IMG/VR virus record: IMGVR_UViG_3300047552_000910
Span: 1 to 64,000 of that record
DNA: 64,000 bases
Reading direction: 5' to 3' (one strand)
DNA from: a virus
Part shown: positions 40,800 through 49,364 of the stretch, one piece after another
Layout of the letters: the number at the start of each line of letters is the position of its first letter
Position numbering within the stretch: position 1 is the first letter of the stretch
Position numbers and translations under genes: made by a program
The notes under the pieces: generated by a model
Told to the model about the DNA's origin: nothing
Databases searched by the model: none
What the model saw: the letters and a program-made list of their open reading frames with translations, nothing else

Positions 40800-43113
40800 T
40801 ATTTAAGCAAATTATAAGGTCAGTATCTTTAATCTCTAGCGGAGTCACTTCTAGCAGGAACCCGGCTCGATCAACCATTACGCTATGATCTTCAGTAACT
40901 GTCACAGATTTATCATTTTGCAATGTAATTTTATACAACTTCTTTTTAGTTTTGTGCCTCATAACATACGAAATTGTAGACATAACAGGGGAATCTTCAA
41001 AAGCATTAAACCCAACTACTTTAGCAAAAGATTGTACTCCGTATTCTTTTCCGTATTCTATCACATGTTGGCAGCATTGTTCATAGAGCTCTTTAATTGG
41101 TATCTGCCCTCCGTCAGTTCTTATCATAGTGTCGCCAGTAACACTGTCGTTATATTTGACTGATTCCCCTTTATAATCATAAAAGCCTGTTATAATCTCA
41201 TTAACTTTAGCGGACATGTGCTTAACTACCTGTCTGCCAGTAAGAGTAACTGATTGCCCTAACCGTTTGTCAAAGAATCTAGAACCTGCATTGAGTAGCG
41301 CGCCGTAAAGGGAATTTAACTGTATCTTGGTAACCTGTTGGCGTTTATCCCAGTGTTCTTCTGCAACTTTATCTTTCTTTTCAATTGCTTCTTGTAAGTT
41401 CTTTTGATATGTTTGCCTATCAGAATACCACTTAGTTAATATTCCCGGAATAACTCCTTCCTTGGAATAAGTAAAAATAGTGCCGTTAGCAGAAAGCATA
41501 TACGGTTGATTCGAGTTATAAATTAGTTCGTGTATTTCTGCACCTGAAAGGGTATCGGTTGTACCATTCTCCCAGTCTACAGTAATCATTTTACCTTTGT
41601 CTTTTTCAAGAACAGCAGTAAATTCTAACGATCCAAACAATCCTTCCCATGCGGTTGCAAAGCTTGTACCATTTTCTATTTTATTTTGGATAAAGTTTTC
41701 GGTATCGGTTTGTCTAAGTTGTCCTACTATTGTTTCGGGACTCATATTCATTGCACGGATAACCGACGGATATAGACTCTTAACATCAAGTAATCCCACC
41801 CAATCGTGTAATCCTTTTTTTGGATAAGCTACATACGCGCCTGCTGCTTGTGTATCTAAATCTTTAGTACGAACACGATCTTTGATACAAAAACCTAGTT
41901 TATGAGCTTCGTTGATTATTGCTTGGTCTGTAGCAGAAACAACGCCCATTGTGGTTGGAATTAATACTCCAATTTCGTGAGCAACCTCGTTAGCAATATC
42001 AATAAATTTAAGTTTATTATCAAGTTTATTTAGAAGTGCGCAGTCTTGTCGGTTGTATTCGACAAATTTAGCAAAATCATCGTGATACAGTTGATCTAGT
42101 GTACCTTCATAAACAGTTTTTCGTTCATGCAGTTCATATTCTGCAATAGCATCCAATTTATACGAGTGCCGTTCTTCGTAAGTATATTTGCGATACAACT
42201 CCAGACTATCTATATGCATTCTTCCTACTAAGTCGTAAGTAAATGCAGTTCTTCCGTACTTTTCATATTCGCGTTTCTTAGGGAATTGGTCGAATAGACA
42301 TAACTTCTTAGTATATTCCTTGGATAAAATCCGAGTAATCCTATTCACAACATACGGAATATCAAATCCTTCTCCGTTCCAAGCAGAAAGTACATCAACA
42401 TCTTCGATTAAATCTAGAAATGTCAATAACATTTCTTTCTCAGATGTAAAAAGATATGTATTTGGAATATCTTTTATCAATTCAGCAGCAGCTTCCTCAG
42501 TTAATGAGGACGGAATCAATGCCAAACAAATTAATGCATCGGACCATTGCAGATGAACAGATATTGCAGTAATGGGGAGGAATGCTTCTTGAGAAGCAGC
42601 ATAGCCAGGTCCTGCTTCTATATAACGGCATGTGTTAGCTTGCACCCACTTTTTATCGATATGATCGTAAACTTTATATCGTTCTCTATGAGGAAGTAAT
42701 CCTAATTCTCGTACAGTAATATCTTTGTCTGGCGGTGTAATTCTAAGTTTGAAGCCCGACGGAAACGCATACGGTTGGAAATCGGTTTCAATGTCAAAGA
42801 AACAGACATTAAGTTTCGGGGTTGGGAGGTTTGCGTAATATTCCGATAAGCAAGTAAAAATAGGATTTAAATCAGTTTCGAATAACTGCTTAGTAGCGTA
42901 TGCAGAACGCGCCATTTTAAAATCTTTTAAGTTTTTGCAAGTAACCTTTCTTACAGCATCTCCATAAATTGATTTATGTTTGCCGTTATGATCTTCTACA
43001 TAAAAGGAATATTGCACAGGGTGGGTATTAAAAACACGATTACCATCTTTATCTCTGCCTACTACATGAATAATATCCGTGGTTTTATTGTGCCAGCAAT
43101 TAACGTAATTCAT
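40795..43113 (-). CDS. 43: N-terminal part of family B DNA polymerase fused to split-intein N-half
   Basis: 772 aa from ATG 43113 (GGAGAGAAGA just upstream). Exonuclease: Exo I D107/E109 (FFDIET), Exo II D251 (NGEGFDIPYV), Exo III Y353...D357 (YNRQD). Polymerase: motif A D443 (LLDVKSLYPS), motif B KIQLNSLYG (596-604). The extein ends KYND at residue 656; intein residues 657-772 begin Ser1 (SVTGDTMIRTDGG) and contain the block B TEDH at 740-743. The break falls inside motif C, so the enzyme is inactive until spliced to the 38855-39838 product. Confidence 0.95.
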   Translation of the reverse strand: MNYVNCWHNKTTDIIHVVGRDKDGNRVFNTHPVQYSFYVEDHNGKHKSIYGDAVRKVTCKNLKDFKMARSAYATKQLFETDLNPIFTCLSEYYANLPTPKLNVCFFDIETDFQPYAFPSGFKLRITPPDKDITVRELGLLPHRERYKVYDHIDKKWVQANTCRYIEAGPGYAASQEAFLPITAISVHLQWSDALICLALIPSSLTEEAAAELIKDIPNTYLFTSEKEMLLTFLDLIEDVDVLSAWNGEGFDIPYVVNRITRILSKEYTKKLCLFDQFPKKREYEKYGRTAFTYDLVGRMHIDSLELYRKYTYEERHSYKLDAIAEYELHERKTVYEGTLDQLYHDDFAKFVEYNRQDCALLNKLDNKLKFIDIANEVAHEIGVLIPTTMGVVSATDQAIINEAHKLGFCIKDRVRTKDLDTQAAGAYVAYPKKGLHDWVGLLDVKSLYPSVIRAMNMSPETIVGQLRQTDTENFIQNKIENGTSFATAWEGLFGSLEFTAVLEKDKGKMITVDWENGTTDTLSGAEIHELIYNSNQPYMLSANGTIFTYSKEGVIPGILTKWYSDRQTYQKNLQEAIEKKDKVAEEHWDKRQQVTKIQLNSLYGALLNAGSRFFDKRLGQSVTLTGRQVVKHMSAKVNEIITGFYDYKGESVKYNDSVTGDTMIRTDGGQIPIKELYEQCCQHVIEYGKEYGVQSFAKVVGFNAFEDSPVMSTISYVMRHKTKKKLYKITLQNDKSVTVTEDHSVMVDRAGFLLEVTPLEIKDTDLIICLNT

Positions 43114-43176
43114 TCTTCTCTCCGCGTGACCTTTGCGGCGGCCACATACCACTCTTTGTGAACCTTTAATTCGTCA

Positions 43177-43195
43177 GGTATTGTCAGGCAATACC
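43177..43195 (-). terminator. Hairpin between dsbA-like and polymerase genes
   Basis: GGTATTG pairs with CAATACC around a 5-nt loop; a second 6-bp hairpin (CGAATC/GATTCG, 43198-43213) overlaps the upstream stop codon. No strong U tract is present; partial termination or RNA processing is possible. Confidence 0.5.
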
Positions 43196-43204
43196 GTCGA
43201 ATCG

Positions 43205-43462
43205 TCAGATTCGTTTAGTAATATCTAGTATAGCTTCAATTTCCTCCCAATCTGAATTATGAGAATCCCAATCACCTTTATGTGCTATTCTAATAGCCTT
43301 ATTAATAATTGACGGTTTAATTTGGAGTTCTTCAGCCACTGCTTTTACAGTATCTCTAAGTCCGTCTTGAAGATCTTGCACTTCTCTTAGAACAGTAGAG
43401 CCCTCAGTAATTAGTCTTTCTAACTTCTTTTTTTCTTCTTCGCCATAAGCACGACTAGTCAT
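43205..43462 (-). CDS. dsbA: DsbA-like dsDNA-binding late transcription factor
   Basis: 85 aa, close to the 89 of T4 DsbA. The layout fits: a long N-terminal helix (EEEKKKLERLITEG), LREVQDLQDGLRDTVKA, then a short DNA-binding region with EELQIKPSIINKAIRIAHKG, and an acidic C-terminal helix. Members bind DNA near late promoters in T4. Sequence identity to T4 is low and the call rests mainly on size, layout and position upstream of the polymerase gene in T4-like phages. Preceded by a palindrome and a late-type AATAAATA. Confidence 0.65.
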   Translation of the reverse strand: MTSRAYGEEEKKKLERLITEGSTVLREVQDLQDGLRDTVKAVAEELQIKPSIINKAIRIAHKGDWDSHNSDWEEIEAILDITKRI

Positions 43463-43494
43463 CGTTTACTGTCTCCTAAATGAATATTTTAAGG

Positions 43495-43520
43495 CATAAC
43501 AACTGTTATGTCTATTTATT
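43495..43520 (-). promoter_or_regulatory. Palindrome and late-type element upstream of dsbA
   Basis: On the minus strand AATAAATA (43513-43520) is followed by a 7-bp inverted repeat CATAACA/TGTTATG (43495-43510, 2-nt spacer). The start codon is 33 nt further on. The palindrome could be an operator or a 5'-leader hairpin. Confidence 0.4.
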
Positions 43521-43565
43521 GTTTGTTTTTGTAGGAAGTAACCCGTTTAAACAGGTTATATTTGA

Positions 43566-44333
43566 TTAGTTAAGCCATGCAGCAGGAGTCCACTCAACAG
43601 CAGGAATATCATTCACAAACATATCGAGTTTTTCCATAGCATTTCTTACTTGTGCAGTCTTACCAGCAGAAGATGCAGCAGCTTGATCTATTGCAATTCT
43701 AGCATCATTTACTAGTTTTTGAATTTCAGGACTAACGGTTTGCTTTGAAACGGGCTGTGTTGCACTAGATGCAGGTTGTGGGCTTGTTCCAGTAACCGGT
43801 GCGGTAGGTGCGCCGCTTCCGCCTTGTTGTGGGCTTGTGCTTGTAGCCGATTGCGTGCCGGTGCCTAATTTAGAAGTAACGGTGTCTTTGTATTTAACAG
43901 CCGCGGTAATAATTCCCGCACCGATTAATGCCTTTTTCCAACTAGAATCTTGTATTAAAGTTCTCAATAAAGATAGTCGTGAGATTGGAGGCACTGGAGG
44001 CACGGGCGGCCGGGGCGGCGGAGTTGGCGCGGGAGGCAATTGGGCTCGAGTTACACCTCTTAATGCTGCAGGATCGGTGCCTGCTATTCTGTTATTTTGC
44101 GTATCAATCCAATGATTGCCATTCCATTTATAATCTATTGAATCGGTGCCTCTTCTTATCTCGCCAACCACCGGAGGGGGTAGTGGCCCGCGAGAAAACA
44201 ATGATTTAATTTTTCTGCCCGCAGTTCTAAGAGTGCCTGCTCCAACTTCGTTTAGCACTTCTTTTGATTCAATGTTTCGCAATCTACTTTGCAATAAAGA
44301 CATCGATTCGGTTAGTGTAGGTTGATTATTCAT
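43566..44333 (-). CDS. Unknown protein with proline-rich linkers and one hydrophobic segment (255 aa)
   Basis: The N-terminal helix (SMSLLQSRLRNIESKEVLNE) is followed by a basic stretch, a Pro-rich linker (residues 100-120), a hydrophobic segment KALIGAGIITAAV (134-146), a Ser/Thr/Gln/Pro-rich linker and a C-terminal helical domain with ARIAIDQAAASSAGKT. Modular with disordered linkers, as often seen in virion or head-internal proteins. No family recognised. It is the last gene of the six-gene run from 49277 down to here. Confidence 0.6.
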   Translation of the reverse strand: MNNQPTLTESMSLLQSRLRNIESKEVLNEVGAGTLRTAGRKIKSLFSRGPLPPPVVGEIRRGTDSIDYKWNGNHWIDTQNNRIAGTDPAALRGVTRAQLPPAPTPPPRPPVPPVPPISRLSLLRTLIQDSSWKKALIGAGIITAAVKYKDTVTSKLGTGTQSATSTSPQQGGSGAPTAPVTGTSPQPASSATQPVSKQTVSPEIQKLVNDARIAIDQAAASSAGKTAQVRNAMEKLDMFVNDIPAVEWTPAAWLN

Positions 44334-44342
44334 ATGTTAGCT

Positions 44343-45404
44343 TTATACTTCTGCAATCGGCAATTTAACACCGGAATTTATAAACTCTTGTTTTAACGCA
44401 GCAACCAATTCCTCAGTTTTAGCAGTCGGGGGCAGATGCACGTTGTTTGCTGCAAGGAATTGTCGCACAGCTTCGTCTACAACAGGTATAGATCCTGTAA
44501 TTGGTACATTGGCTGCAGGTTTACCCGATGGCATTTTAATCGGTGTAGTATCTGTTGCTGTTTGTTTGGGCAAGTCTTTTAAATTTGGGGTTGGGTTATT
44601 TGTAATTGGTTTAGGTTCGTTGGTTTTTAATGGTGCAGTTGTTACGGAATTATCTGTCGGTAGTGCTAATGCTTGAATTGTTTCTGGTTGTTTTGCATCT
44701 CTATATGCATAATCAACTACTGCTCCTACAATTTCTGAAACATCGTCTCCTGCGGCATAATCAGCAGCAAAGCCCCCGGCAATAAATCCAGGCAGGGCAC
44801 CGATACCACCCCCCAATGCACCGCCAATAATTCCGCCAAACACGCCCCCAACCCAAAACACACCATATTCGGCGACTAATTTAGCTATTATTTTAGTAAC
44901 TTCTTGCTTGTATTGCTGTTTTGTTAATGTTTTTGGTAATTCTTCTATTTGCGTCCAGCCGGCATATACTCCCATTGCTATTCCAACAGAAGGACCTAAC
45001 ATCTTTTTGCCGCCCCGCTTAATCTTATCCCACATTCCGGGTTCGTCGGCTTCGTTAATGTCATATCCAAAACTTTCTATTAATTGGTTTGCAATATTGA
45101 ATTCAAACGACTCATTTGGGTTGTTACGGATGGCGGCTTGCAGTTTATTATAAATATTATTCAGCCTAGTAACATGCCTATCCATTTCAGATGAGTTATC
45201 AGTTCCTGCTTGCCGTGTCGGCTTACCTTTATTAGGTGCACGACCGAGTATATACGGGTCAGTCAAATCCGGTTTCCCACCACCACGAGTCATCCATCGT
45301 TGATCCTCTGGACTTAATGATTGATAAATTCGGGATTGGTCGGGGTCATCCTCGTATGGGTTAGATATTTCGTCTAATTTAGAAATGAGTTGTTTAAAAT
45401 TCAT
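44343..45404 (-). CDS. Unknown protein with glycine-zipper membrane-like region (353 aa)
   Basis: Start ATG 45404 follows the preceding stop (TAG-T-ATG); a longer frame start overlaps that gene without a site. The N-terminus MNFKQLISKLDEIS is shared in style with its neighbours. Residues about 180-220 are Gly-rich and hydrophobic (VFGGIIGGALGGGIGAL), a glycine-zipper pattern that could insert into or cross membranes. Pro/Thr linkers follow. A C-terminal globular part repeats 'VDEAVRQFLAANNVHLPP'. It may be a virion protein that acts on the host membrane at entry, but this is inference. Confidence 0.6.
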   Translation of the reverse strand: MNFKQLISKLDEISNPYEDDPDQSRIYQSLSPEDQRWMTRGGGKPDLTDPYILGRAPNKGKPTRQAGTDNSSEMDRHVTRLNNIYNKLQAAIRNNPNESFEFNIANQLIESFGYDINEADEPGMWDKIKRGGKKMLGPSVGIAMGVYAGWTQIEELPKTLTKQQYKQEVTKIIAKLVAEYGVFWVGGVFGGIIGGALGGGIGALPGFIAGGFAADYAAGDDVSEIVGAVVDYAYRDAKQPETIQALALPTDNSVTTAPLKTNEPKPITNNPTPNLKDLPKQTATDTTPIKMPSGKPAANVPITGSIPVVDEAVRQFLAANNVHLPPTAKTEELVAALKQEFINSGVKLPIAEV

Positions 45405-45405
45405 A

Positions 45406-45912
45406 CTATTGTTCCGGTGGCGGTGGCAATGCTTTTTGCTCGCCGACAATAGCGTCATATTGATCCATTGTTAAAACATCGTGTTCCTTAGAGAATTCAA
45501 TTAGTTTATCTGCAACATTATGTAGATCCATATCTGTTTCTGCATCTTCTTTTGCATATTCTAATAAACGAATTAATAATGGAACATCTACCCGAACTGT
45601 ATCAATAGAATCGTTCACTTCTGCTGATTGAGAATAGTTATCATCTTCTCGTAATTTAATTCGATTGACAATAGCTTTAGCATGTTCGTGTGTTTTAGCT
45701 AACTTATTCTGTTTAACAACAGCATTTTCGTTTTCTATTAGTTTTATATACTTCTTAGTGATACTATTTTTTGGTTTTGCAGCAATATCTGCATTTTGAT
45801 ATTGCTGCATAGCCATTCTAACGGACAAACTAGTACCTTCGTGTAACTGACTATTCTTTTTAGCGGGTTTATCACAAGAATCTATTACTTGCAGTAGTTT
45901 CTTCAAGTCCAT
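45406..45912 (-). CDS. Unknown helical protein (168 aa)
   Basis: Nearly all predicted helix: MDLKKLLQVIDSCDKPAKK, a Lys/Asn/Gln-rich middle and an acidic second half (RLLEYAKEDAETDMDLHNVA). No Cys clusters or membrane segment. The start comes two bases after the stop of the 338-aa gene, so they are cotranslated. Function unknown; a scaffold or head-internal role would fit the composition. Confidence 0.55.
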   Translation of the reverse strand: MDLKKLLQVIDSCDKPAKKNSQLHEGTSLSVRMAMQQYQNADIAAKPKNSITKKYIKLIENENAVVKQNKLAKTHEHAKAIVNRIKLREDDNYSQSAEVNDSIDTVRVDVPLLIRLLEYAKEDAETDMDLHNVADKLIEFSKEHDVLTMDQYDAIVGEQKALPPPPEQ

Positions 45913-45913
45913 G

Positions 45914-46930
45914 TTACATTCCAGAAAGGAATCGCATCTCGTCTAATGAAAATTCCTTGGGCGGTAACTTATCGGTAAACTGCTCAGGCGGCACTACGGC
46001 TTTTTCCAAGCCGCCATCTCCCATTACAGGACCTAATCCGTCATTTAGGCGATTTAGTAATGCCTGTATTCGACGTTCTATTTGATCTAAGTGTGCAGTA
46101 CCTTGATATTTTTGCTTCATATTTAAAAGCTTTGCCATCTGGTCAACAGATTGTGCCCACTCCTCGGGTGTTTTATCGGCGCCAAATGCTTCGCCCATAC
46201 CAGAGTCAGCAGGATCAGCAGGTACAGCAGTATCGCCTGCTGGATTATATGTCGGATAATCGGTATTTTCCTTGATAGCCTTTTGTTTTGCTTTGTTCCA
46301 AATAGCCGATCCTGCTACTGACTTTGGGTCTTTCTTAGGTGCGGTTTTTGATGTTACTGGGGTTTTTGCTAATGCAGTTCTTGCAACGCCTGTCTTCTTT
46401 GCTAACGTGTCTTTTGCAGTAGTTAGCTTCTTTGGAGTTGCAGGTTTCTTTGGCAGTACCTTTGTTGCATTCTCATCTAAATCGTCTTTTTTATCTTTAG
46501 TATCGGCCTTAGCTGCGGGCTTTTCTTTAGTGATTTTATCTGCTTGGGCGATTTTAATCTTAGCTAACTTCTCTTTAGCCTCCGTTAGCTTATTTTTGAG
46601 TTCTAGCTTTTGGGATTCGTTATACATATCGGAATCTTCAATACGTTTACCGTATTCTGAGAACTTCATCTCGTATTCAAGGTAATGATATACACTAGCG
46701 ATATAATCCGCCGCTTTTGTGATTTTTGCTTGTACCCAACCTTCTAATTGGTCTTCATCGTTAATCTTTTCGTATAACTTATAGCTATACTTAGCCAATT
46801 TAAATAGATCAGCCTTTGCCATAGCACCTTCGTCGTCCCGAATTTCGTTATCTAACCCAACATCATCCACTGATACATCAGGCGCTTTTTCGTCAAAATC
46901 GAAATCAAAATTTTCAAACTCATTAAACAT
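45914..46930 (-). CDS. Unknown acidic/helical protein with Lys-Ala-Pro linker (338 aa)
   Basis: Acidic N-terminus (DFDFDEKAPDVSVDDV), then a helical domain (KADLFKLAKYSYKLYEKI), then a coiled coil (KLELKNKLTEAKEKLAKI), a Lys/Ala/Thr/Pro-rich linker of about 75 residues and a C-terminal segment ending PKEFSLDEMRFLSGM. The composition is like phage head-core/scaffold proteins, but no family is recognised. GGAG 9 nt upstream of the ATG. A GGTAAATA element 23 nt upstream suggests late expression. Confidence 0.6.
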   Translation of the reverse strand: MFNEFENFDFDFDEKAPDVSVDDVGLDNEIRDDEGAMAKADLFKLAKYSYKLYEKINDEDQLEGWVQAKITKAADYIASVYHYLEYEMKFSEYGKRIEDSDMYNESQKLELKNKLTEAKEKLAKIKIAQADKITKEKPAAKADTKDKKDDLDENATKVLPKKPATPKKLTTAKDTLAKKTGVARTALAKTPVTSKTAPKKDPKSVAGSAIWNKAKQKAIKENTDYPTYNPAGDTAVPADPADSGMGEAFGADKTPEEWAQSVDQMAKLLNMKQKYQGTAHLDQIERRIQALLNRLNDGLGPVMGDGGLEKAVVPPEQFTDKLPPKEFSLDEMRFLSGM

Positions 46931-46953
46931 GGTTTACTCCATCCTATATCGTG

Positions 46954-46976
46954 TATTTACCGTTTTTTACGGTAAA
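46954..46976 (-). promoter_or_regulatory. Late-type GGTAAATA element inside a hairpin
   Basis: TTTACCGT pairs with ACGGTAAA (8 bp, 5-nt loop), and the right arm, read on the minus strand, forms ACGGTAAATA. The element is 23 nt before the start codon of the 338-aa gene. The hairpin can also terminate the upstream transcript. Confidence 0.5.
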
Positions 46977-46988
46977 ACTACAAAGTTT

Positions 46989-47972
46989 TTACTTGCGTTT
47001 AGCAGGCCCACCAAAAATACTAGTGCCTTTTAAATCAATTCCGTTTTTTGCAACACCGGCCTTTGTTTTTGGTTGAACTACTTTTGGTTGCGGTGGTGAT
47101 TTGGTACCAGATTGCCCAGGAGCACCAGTATAGCTCTTATTTCTTCGTGCAGCACCGGGCGAAATATGCGGATTTGGTATGGAAGCAATGTTAGCAGAGC
47201 TAGTTGCGCCTGCTGTAGCAGTTTCTTTAATGGGATTGCCCGGAACCGCAGTGTTTACTACTGGTTTTTTGCGAGTCATCGCTCCGGGTGTTGCTACTGT
47301 TAGTCCTGGAGCACGTAATCTGTACTTTTCATTAATATTTTCTACACGAGAGTCAAAAACTAAGTTATAGAATTGTTTATTACCGAGTCTATTTGCTTCT
47401 TTAATATAATACCGGCCGTGTTCTATTAAACCAGCTGCTAATGCATCGGGTCCAGACATTGAAAATGCATATAATGGGTTTGCAGCACTTGCAAACCTGT
47501 CTCTAATAGGTTTAAGTCCGGGTTCTGGGCCAAACGATAATATAAGTTTTGGTCCTTCAACAATATATGCAAATGTACTTTCAGGATTAGTCACTAACTC
47601 AGTAGCAAATTCTACGTTAAAGTTAATTTGCGAAGGTCGATTACCGGAAACTTTTGCGTACTCTTCCTCTTGGGCTGCTTTTTCTAGTTGTTGTTTCTCT
47701 AAGTGCTGATCCACTGCTAAACGAATATTAGCAGTTGCTTCTTTTCTAGTAGCACCGACTGCCTTAACTATAATTTTACCTTTTGGTGTAATTTTTTGTG
47801 CCCACGCATTTACTTGATTATTACTATCTGGGAACTTTTTGACAAAACAATCAAATTCGTTATACTTACCCAAGTCAATTTTCATCATGTTTTGTGGAAC
47901 GCTGTCCGGCTTCCATGCAACTTCTTCGAGGTCGGAATCGATATCCTCTAATAATAGTTCTGATATTTTCAT
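46989..47972 (-). CDS. Unknown late protein (327 aa)
   Basis: Starts MKISELLLEDIDSDLEEV, a short acidic helix style typical of proteins packaged in or cleaved within phage proheads. A folded middle domain (residues 30-230) contains GKIIVKAVGATRKEATANIR, ESTFAYIVEGPKLILSFGPE and ALAAGLIEHGRYYIKEANRL. The C-terminal 90 residues are a low-complexity Pro/Ala/Lys tail. No family is recognised. It precedes the 338-aa gene with a hairpin between them. Confidence 0.6.
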   Translation of the reverse strand: MKISELLLEDIDSDLEEVAWKPDSVPQNMMKIDLGKYNEFDCFVKKFPDSNNQVNAWAQKITPKGKIIVKAVGATRKEATANIRLAVDQHLEKQQLEKAAQEEEYAKVSGNRPSQINFNVEFATELVTNPESTFAYIVEGPKLILSFGPEPGLKPIRDRFASAANPLYAFSMSGPDALAAGLIEHGRYYIKEANRLGNKQFYNLVFDSRVENINEKYRLRAPGLTVATPGAMTRKKPVVNTAVPGNPIKETATAGATSSANIASIPNPHISPGAARRNKSYTGAPGQSGTKSPPQPKVVQPKTKAGVAKNGIDLKGTSIFGGPAKRK

Positions 47973-47975
47973 TTA

Positions 47976-48242
47976 TTAAGTCTCCGAGTGGTTTCCAAAC
48001 CATAGTTCGAACCACTCCGGGCAACCTGGCTTGATATTTTGTTCTTTTTGAATTTGGCTTTTGTTAGTTACCTTAATTACCGGTAATTGTTGATTTTTAT
48101 AATCAGCTAACGCTTGTTCAGAACCCAATCCGCCTAATTGAGAAACACTTTTTAATTGATGTACAGGATCGTCGGGCGATAAGTAACAATCAGTTGGGTC
48201 TTCTTTGTGTAAGTCTGCCGTAGTAATTCTATATTGTTTCAC
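47976..48242 (-). CDS. Small unknown protein (88 aa)
   Basis: Its sequence YRITTADLHKEDPTDCYLSP and a C-terminal KPGCPEWFELWFGN suggest a small folded domain with two Cys. It fits exactly between its neighbours, 3 bp each side, so it is certainly part of the operon. Function unknown. Confidence 0.6.
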   Translation of the reverse strand: MKQYRITTADLHKEDPTDCYLSPDDPVHQLKSVSQLGGLGSEQALADYKNQQLPVIKVTNKSQIQKEQNIKPGCPEWFELWFGNHSET

Positions 48243-48245
48243 TTC

Positions 48246-49277
48246 TCAGACTCCGTATTTGTTTTTATTTCGTTTTGCAACAGGACTTTTACTATTTGTG
48301 CTAGGCAATTCTTTACTGCCGGCAGTAGTACAACTTGACGATTTCACACCAAATGACTTTTCTGCACTCTTTCGAATTTCTTTATCTCCATCACTATAAT
48401 CAATCATTACAAGTTTAGATCCGAGTGGTCCTTCTTGGGGAAGATTAGAGGCAGGGCTGCGAGCAAGTGCTACACCAAATCGATAAGACAAATACGGATG
48501 ATTATTATTATCTAAGTGGGAGTATGAATGCATACCAGGTGTCGCATCTTTTACGCTATTTTTTAATTGCGTTTTAGCTTCTGATAAAGAAACTTCTAAT
48601 TCAAGAAATTTGTCTTTTAAAGATGGATTTGAAGAGATGTCTTCTTGTGCTTTTGCTCTTAGTCTTTCAAAGAACTCGCCTTGTAATCGGGTTTCTAGTG
48701 CTTGTTCTAATAAAAATACACCTAGATGAATAGTATCGGGATTATTCATCCATTTTTCAAATTGTTTATGTTTTGGAGAGTGGAAACCAACTTTATCAAC
48801 AAACTTAAACATTTCGGCGAAGCCAATGTTGGTTGCGTACACTGCTTCCAATAAAGAAAACTTTTTAGTTATTACTTTTTTTGTTTCTTTTATTGAAGGT
48901 ATTGAATTTGGTGGTTTTTCTTCTTCTTGATAGTGTTCTAAAATATCAGCTTTTAACTGCTTGCATACTTTAACTAATATTTTAGTATCTAATTCGTCAG
49001 GCAATTCTTTTATTGGGTATTCTCTTGTGTATTCATTGTAGCTATTAATTACTGCTGATTTAAAGATTGCAGAATTAAAACTTTTTTTACTTTTTAACGC
49101 AGCAACACATTTAACTACAACCGGATATAATTGATTACGATAAACTTTGTCGTTGTTATTCATGAAATAAACAAGATCATCAACTAAATCATAGTTTATT
49201 TCGTTCCCATCGTCTTTTCCCTCAATATAATCGGTATCGATAAAATGATTTTCGCGTAATAATTCTATAAGGTTCAT
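48246..49277 (-). CDS. Unknown protein, first gene of the late run (343 aa)
   Basis: The first 190 residues are helical (MNLIELLRENHFIDTDYIEG start), followed by a helix-rich LEQALETRLQGEFFERLRAK and SLKDKFLELEVSLSEAKTQL coiled coil. The C-terminal part has HSYSHLD-like and LSYRFGVALARSP segments and ends basic (KRNKNKYGV). No family is recognised. It is preceded by the 66-bp inverted repeat at 49292-49357 that holds an AACAGGTAAATA element, so it is the first gene of the late operon. Confidence 0.6.
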   Translation of the reverse strand: MNLIELLRENHFIDTDYIEGKDDGNEINYDLVDDLVYFMNNNDKVYRNQLYPVVVKCVAALKSKKSFNSAIFKSAVINSYNEYTREYPIKELPDELDTKILVKVCKQLKADILEHYQEEEKPPNSIPSIKETKKVITKKFSLLEAVYATNIGFAEMFKFVDKVGFHSPKHKQFEKWMNNPDTIHLGVFLLEQALETRLQGEFFERLRAKAQEDISSNPSLKDKFLELEVSLSEAKTQLKNSVKDATPGMHSYSHLDNNNHPYLSYRFGVALARSPASNLPQEGPLGSKLVMIDYSDGDKEIRKSAEKSFGVKSSSCTTAGSKELPSTNSKSPVAKRNKNKYGV

Positions 49278-49291
49278 ATTTAATCCGTGAA

Positions 49292-49357
49292 GTAACGAAC
49301 TTGCAAGTCAGCAGTTTAAGTATTTACCTGTTTATAAAAATCTTGCAAGTTCGTTAC
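49292..49357 (-). repeat. 16-bp inverted repeat enclosing a late-type promoter
   Basis: GTAACGAACTTGCAAG (49292-49307) is the exact reverse complement of 49342-49357; the 34-nt loop contains AACAGGTAAATA. Each arm ends in the 8-bp palindrome CTTGCAAG. It could terminate read-through from the upstream gene, bind a regulator, or sequester the promoter-proximal RNA. Confidence 0.8.
49321..49332 (-). promoter_or_regulatory. Late-type promoter AACAGGTAAATA
   Basis: The 12-mer AACAGGTAAATA lies on the minus strand 43 nt before the start of the 343-aa gene. Identical 12-mers precede genes at 56491, 59322 and 62839. The GGTAAATA core resembles the T4 late promoter TATAAATA. Confidence 0.6.
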
Positions 49358-49364
49358 ATCCGAA

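Noticed and set aside
40795-43113. Frameshift or sequencing error as the cause of the broken polymerase
   Set aside because: The break coincides exactly with intein ends (Ser start, His-Asn end), both halves have ribosome-binding sites and starts, and a full endonuclease gene lies between.
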